DNA of 64,000 bases from an uncultured Eubacteriales bacterium (lineage in GTDB: Bacteria > Bacillota > Clostridia > Oscillospirales > Acutalibacteraceae), in assembly GCA_934729465.1 (NCBI GenBank), contig CAKVEP010000002.1:62001-126000 (forward strand), written 5' to 3'. Within the stretch, counting starts at the first letter, position 1. Every line of letters begins with the position of its first letter. The notes under the pieces were generated by a model, which saw nothing but the letters and a program-made list of their open reading frames with translations, made no database searches and was not told the DNA's origin. A program made the translations under genes and the position numbers. Shown here one piece after another: positions 62,030 to 64,000 of this stretch.

Positions 62030-62602
62030 ATGAAAAATTTTAAAATTGGAAAAAGAATGTTGGCAGGGGTATTTGGAGTAGCAATGTCAGGTTTTGTACC
62101 TTTATCAATAGTCAGTGCGGGGGAAATTAATACAGACGGTAATGATAGTACAAAAATACAATATCAAAAGACTGCCGGTTATGTTATAAATATACCTGCA
62201 GATATTAGTGTAAAAGATGATGAAACTATTGCTGACCAAACAATTACGTCGGGTGAATCTACAAATATTTCAGGAGAAAAAGAGGTAAAAGTAACGGTTA
62301 AAAGTACGTTTAATGGCGATAGTAATAATTTACAGCTTGACAGAACAACCGAAACTGGAGGAGAAAAAGCAGTTACGACAGCAGTTACGCTTGGGGGAAA
62401 GGATGCAAACAATATAGCAGTTAAAAATGGTGATAAAGTTGCTACATTCCGAGATCAAGGTGTAGACGCTCTTCATTATGGAGGAACTTTAAAATTTGGT
62501 AATATTACAGGTGAAAATACTAATAATAATCCAATTGCAGCAGGAACATATGAACAAACACTTACCTTTACATTGGAGACAGTAGGCAGAACAGAGAACT
62601 AA
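62030..62602 (+). CDS. small secreted surface protein with the adhesin-type C-terminal domain
   Basis: 190 residues with AAAAGGAGG before the ATG. Signal peptide with cleavage near VSAG (residue 30). The rest is one all-beta domain: GYVINIPADISVKDDE...KEVKVTVKS...AAGTYEQTLTFTLE. The opening 'Y-V-INIP' and closing 'AG-Y-TL-F-' match the adhesin's last 140 residues (YLVTIPNTVKL ... KAGEYTGSVTFAI) in order and spacing. The two proteins therefore seem to share a domain; co-assembly on the cell surface is an inference. Confidence 0.7.
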   Translation: MKNFKIGKRMLAGVFGVAMSGFVPLSIVSAGEINTDGNDSTKIQYQKTAGYVINIPADISVKDDETIADQTITSGESTNISGEKEVKVTVKSTFNGDSNNLQLDRTTETGGEKAVTTAVTLGGKDANNIAVKNGDKVATFRDQGVDALHYGGTLKFGNITGENTNNNPIAAGTYEQTLTFTLETVGRTEN

Positions 62603-62685
62603 TTGAATTAGAATGAATAAAGTTAGCTAACAAACGAAGTTTTTAAAGGTACTAAAAAGATGTTATTGTTTGAAATTTGGATATC

Positions 62686-62716
62686 AAGGGGGAGTAAAAT
62701 CTCTCCCTTTTCTTTT
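62686..62716 (+). terminator. intrinsic terminator of the surface locus
   Basis: AAGGGGGAG / CTCTCCCTT stem with a TAAAAT loop, followed by TTCTTTTT. It closes the adhesin operon. Confidence 0.8.
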
Positions 62717-62724
62717 TGGGAGCA

Positions 62725-63015
62725 ATGAGCGTGGGGGACCGCGTGAAAAAAATCCGATTCAAACAGGGTGCGGTAAATAATAATCTTATAAATGAATTGG
62801 GAGAAGTTATACACATTATGAAATGTGCAGAAAGTACACTCGACAGCAAGCAAATTTTAGACGTAATTGAAAAATATACAGTTGCACTGGATCTTCATGA
62901 TGATTATGATCATCAAAAAATAAAAAAGCCGAGTGGAAATGTGGTAACCTATGTTTTGACCTACGACGAATGCAGAAATGTTATTTCAAATATGAAGTTT
63001 GGAAGTGTAGCATAA
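62725..63015 (+). pseudogene. fragment of a RhuM/Fic-type virulence protein
   Basis: 96 residues from an ATG at 62725 after GGGAG. ELGEVIHIMKCAESTLDSKQ, VALDLHDDYDHQ and YVLTYDECRNVISNM recall the linker between the RhuM and Fic domains of 'RhuM/Fic/DOC' proteins. Neither the RhuM DNA-binding part nor the Fic motif HPFxxGNGR is present, so this is an internal piece. The ribosome site and clean stop leave open that a short product is made. Confidence 0.45.
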
Positions 63016-63047
63016 TAAAAGGGCGAAATATCGCCATTTTATTATGC
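63010..63047. terminator. long inverted repeat at the stop of the RhuM/Fic fragment
   Basis: GCATAATAAAA (63010-63020) pairs exactly with TTTTATTATGC (63037-63047), and inside it GGCGA pairs with TCGCC around an AATA loop: a 17-pair stem with one mismatch. It works as a terminator shape on either strand. Confidence 0.7.
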
Positions 63048-63254
63048 TCTTATTTAAAAATAATTTTATAGGAGGATTTATGGATTTTACTCCACAATAT
63101 CATTTTACAATATTTAATTCGTCATTTTCGCCAAGTTTACATTTTTTCAAAAAAGCGTTATGTTTTTTCTCGGATACTGCTTGTTATGCTCTCTTATTGA
63201 TGAAAAAGCTACTTTTCTGCAAGCTTAAATTTTGAATATATCTAAACATTAAAA

Positions 63255-63449
63255 TCATGCGCATTTCACTGTAAAACTTTCTAATTTTGTGAAACTATTA
63301 AATGCATTGGAAGGAATGTCTGTAATGTCGCCGCTTATTTTAATCTCGTGCACATCGTCTTTGTTAATTTTTCCACTCTCTATTTCAGACTTTAGCTGCG
63401 TAAAGTCCTTTTTATCATTCATGTCCAAAATGTTGTCTTTTAGTTGCAT
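63255..63449 (-). pseudogene. BspA-type leucine-rich-repeat protein fragment
   Basis: 64 residues from the ATG at 63449 with AAAGGAGAG upstream. After a polar start (MQLKDNILDMNDKKDFTQLK) it reads EIKISGDITDIPSNAFNSFT and KLESFTVKC, one unit of the LRR_5/BspA type (I-P-x-x-A-F-x-x-x-x-x-L). It stops after one repeat, while such proteins have many and are exported. There is no signal peptide. Likely a truncated or rearranged piece. Confidence 0.5.
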
Positions 63450-63593
63450 TATAAATCTCTCCTTTTTGTTTTGTATAAAATATTCATGATAATATTGCAA
63501 CATATTTTTATAAAATGTAAATAGTTTTTATGCAAATTAAACATTTTAGTCGTTTTGTACAAAGATAATTCAGTGAACTAAATAGCAAATACA

Positions 63594-63956
63594 CTAAACT
63601 TTAGAGCCTATCGTGCTTAAAATAAAACTTAGATTTTCAGATATTTCAGCACAAATTAATGAAACAAAAAGTTCACTTCTAGCTTTATCAAACGAAATAA
63701 ATAGTTTGAGTTCATCTTTTAATTCTATTGAAAATTCAATAAACAATATGGCTTCTTCCCTTTCACTTAATGCTTGGAATAATGTTATCCGCAAAGGCTC
63801 CTGCTTCCTCAAGTTTTGTCTACCGATTGCATAACCATTCATTCGACTTGCATAATCACCTCGAAGAAGCCCATCGGCATTAAATTTTACGAAATATTCT
63901 GCTTTCTCACTGTTTTTAAATAGCCTCCGATAAATCGACTGCTCCCATCTCGTGAC
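63594..63956 (-). pseudogene. phage portal protein fragment (HK97 type)
   Basis: Reading leftward from 63956: VTRWEQSIYRRLFKNSEKAE, then YFVKFNADGLLRGDYASRMN, then GYAIGRQN. WEQ...LL...YFV-FN-DGLLRGD...R...Y..G.QN is the C-terminal signature of HK97-type portal proteins. After GRQN the frame continues with unrelated hydrophobic sequence to a stop at 63594. No start is available (a stop precedes VTR). The fragment has the same orientation as the lysis genes at 53.6-54.6 kb. Confidence 0.65.
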
Positions 63957-64000
63957 CTAAGCGTTACAATTTGCACCCTTCAGTGTTCAATAAATTTAAT

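Noticed and set aside
63044..63235. 63-codon plus-strand open frame.
   Set aside because: Begins inside a terminator-like repeat and the product is a low-complexity Phe/Leu string; a GGAGG near 63072 precedes a short ATG frame, but nothing recognisable follows.
63613..63834. Plus-strand frame with a coiled-coil look, opposite the portal fragment.
   Set aside because: It lies antisense to a clear portal-protein signature and has no ribosome site; the helical look comes from the mirrored sequence.

Overview
The window reads as a chromosome segment of a low-GC, anaerobic Gram-positive bacterium, most likely class Clostridia. The reasons are strong AGGAGG-type ribosome binding sites, frequent GTG and TTG starts, a str-type gene order (rpoB-rpoC-rpsL-rpsG-fusA-tuf), a clostridial parE/parC pair, and a heterodisulfide-reductase/Flx electron-transfer operon. 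I cannot name a genus from this sequence. LAYOUT. (1) 1-10.1 kb: transcription/translation core, ending in a clear terminator after tuf. (2) 10.1-15.3 kb: a SERCA-like Ca2+ P-type ATPase, a convergent DegV fatty-acid-binding protein, a small polytopic membrane protein, three tiny hydrophobic peptides in a row, and a convergent cysteine-rich mini-protein. (3) 15.4-29.2 kb: topoisomerase IV (parE, parC), then a compact nucleoside uptake and salvage operon (deoB, a YczE-like membrane protein, deoD, a BMP-family nucleoside ABC importer, deoC, pdp). It imports nucleosides, phosphorolyses them and sends the pentose phosphate to glycolysis. (4) 29.2-32.5 kb: tRNA-Arg(CCG), then a minus-strand array of four tandem secreted paralogues with conserved ends and shuffled central repeats, then a DUF305 protein. 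(5) 32.7-41.5 kb: a nine-gene operon hdrB-hdrC-hdrA-flxD-flxC-flxB-flxA-frdB-like-frdA-like. All products look soluble. It resembles a flavin-based bifurcating NADH dehydrogenase with a fumarate-reductase-type output. (6) 41.6-64 kb: an accessory region that starts right after tRNA-Pro(GGG). It holds a small lipoprotein, a stand-alone phage baseplate-type gene pair, a secreted methyltransferase-GT8-ricin-lectin fusion, a small P-loop kinase, a GT2 synthase plus NodB deacetylase pair (poly-N-acetylglucosamine-like), a secreted GNAT acetyltransferase, an IS110 remnant with its upstream non-coding end, and a decayed minus-strand prophage (recombinase, HTH/zinc protein, holin, truncated endolysin, tail fragment, portal fragment). 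Inside that prophage debris sits an apparently intact plus-strand surface locus (55-62.6 kb): a 2020-residue beta-helix-like adhesin, two related Ig-like proteins and a small secreted protein that seems to share the adhesin's C-terminal domain. HOW THE PARTS FIT. The left 41 kb is mostly conserved housekeeping and energy metabolism. The right 22 kb is mobile-element debris mixed with genes facing the outside of the cell. The most unusual items are the Hdr-Flx-Frd operon, the secreted three-domain enzyme, the tandem secreted repeat proteins, and the WxL-locus-like surface cassette. All names come from reading motifs and family resemblance by eye; no database search was run.
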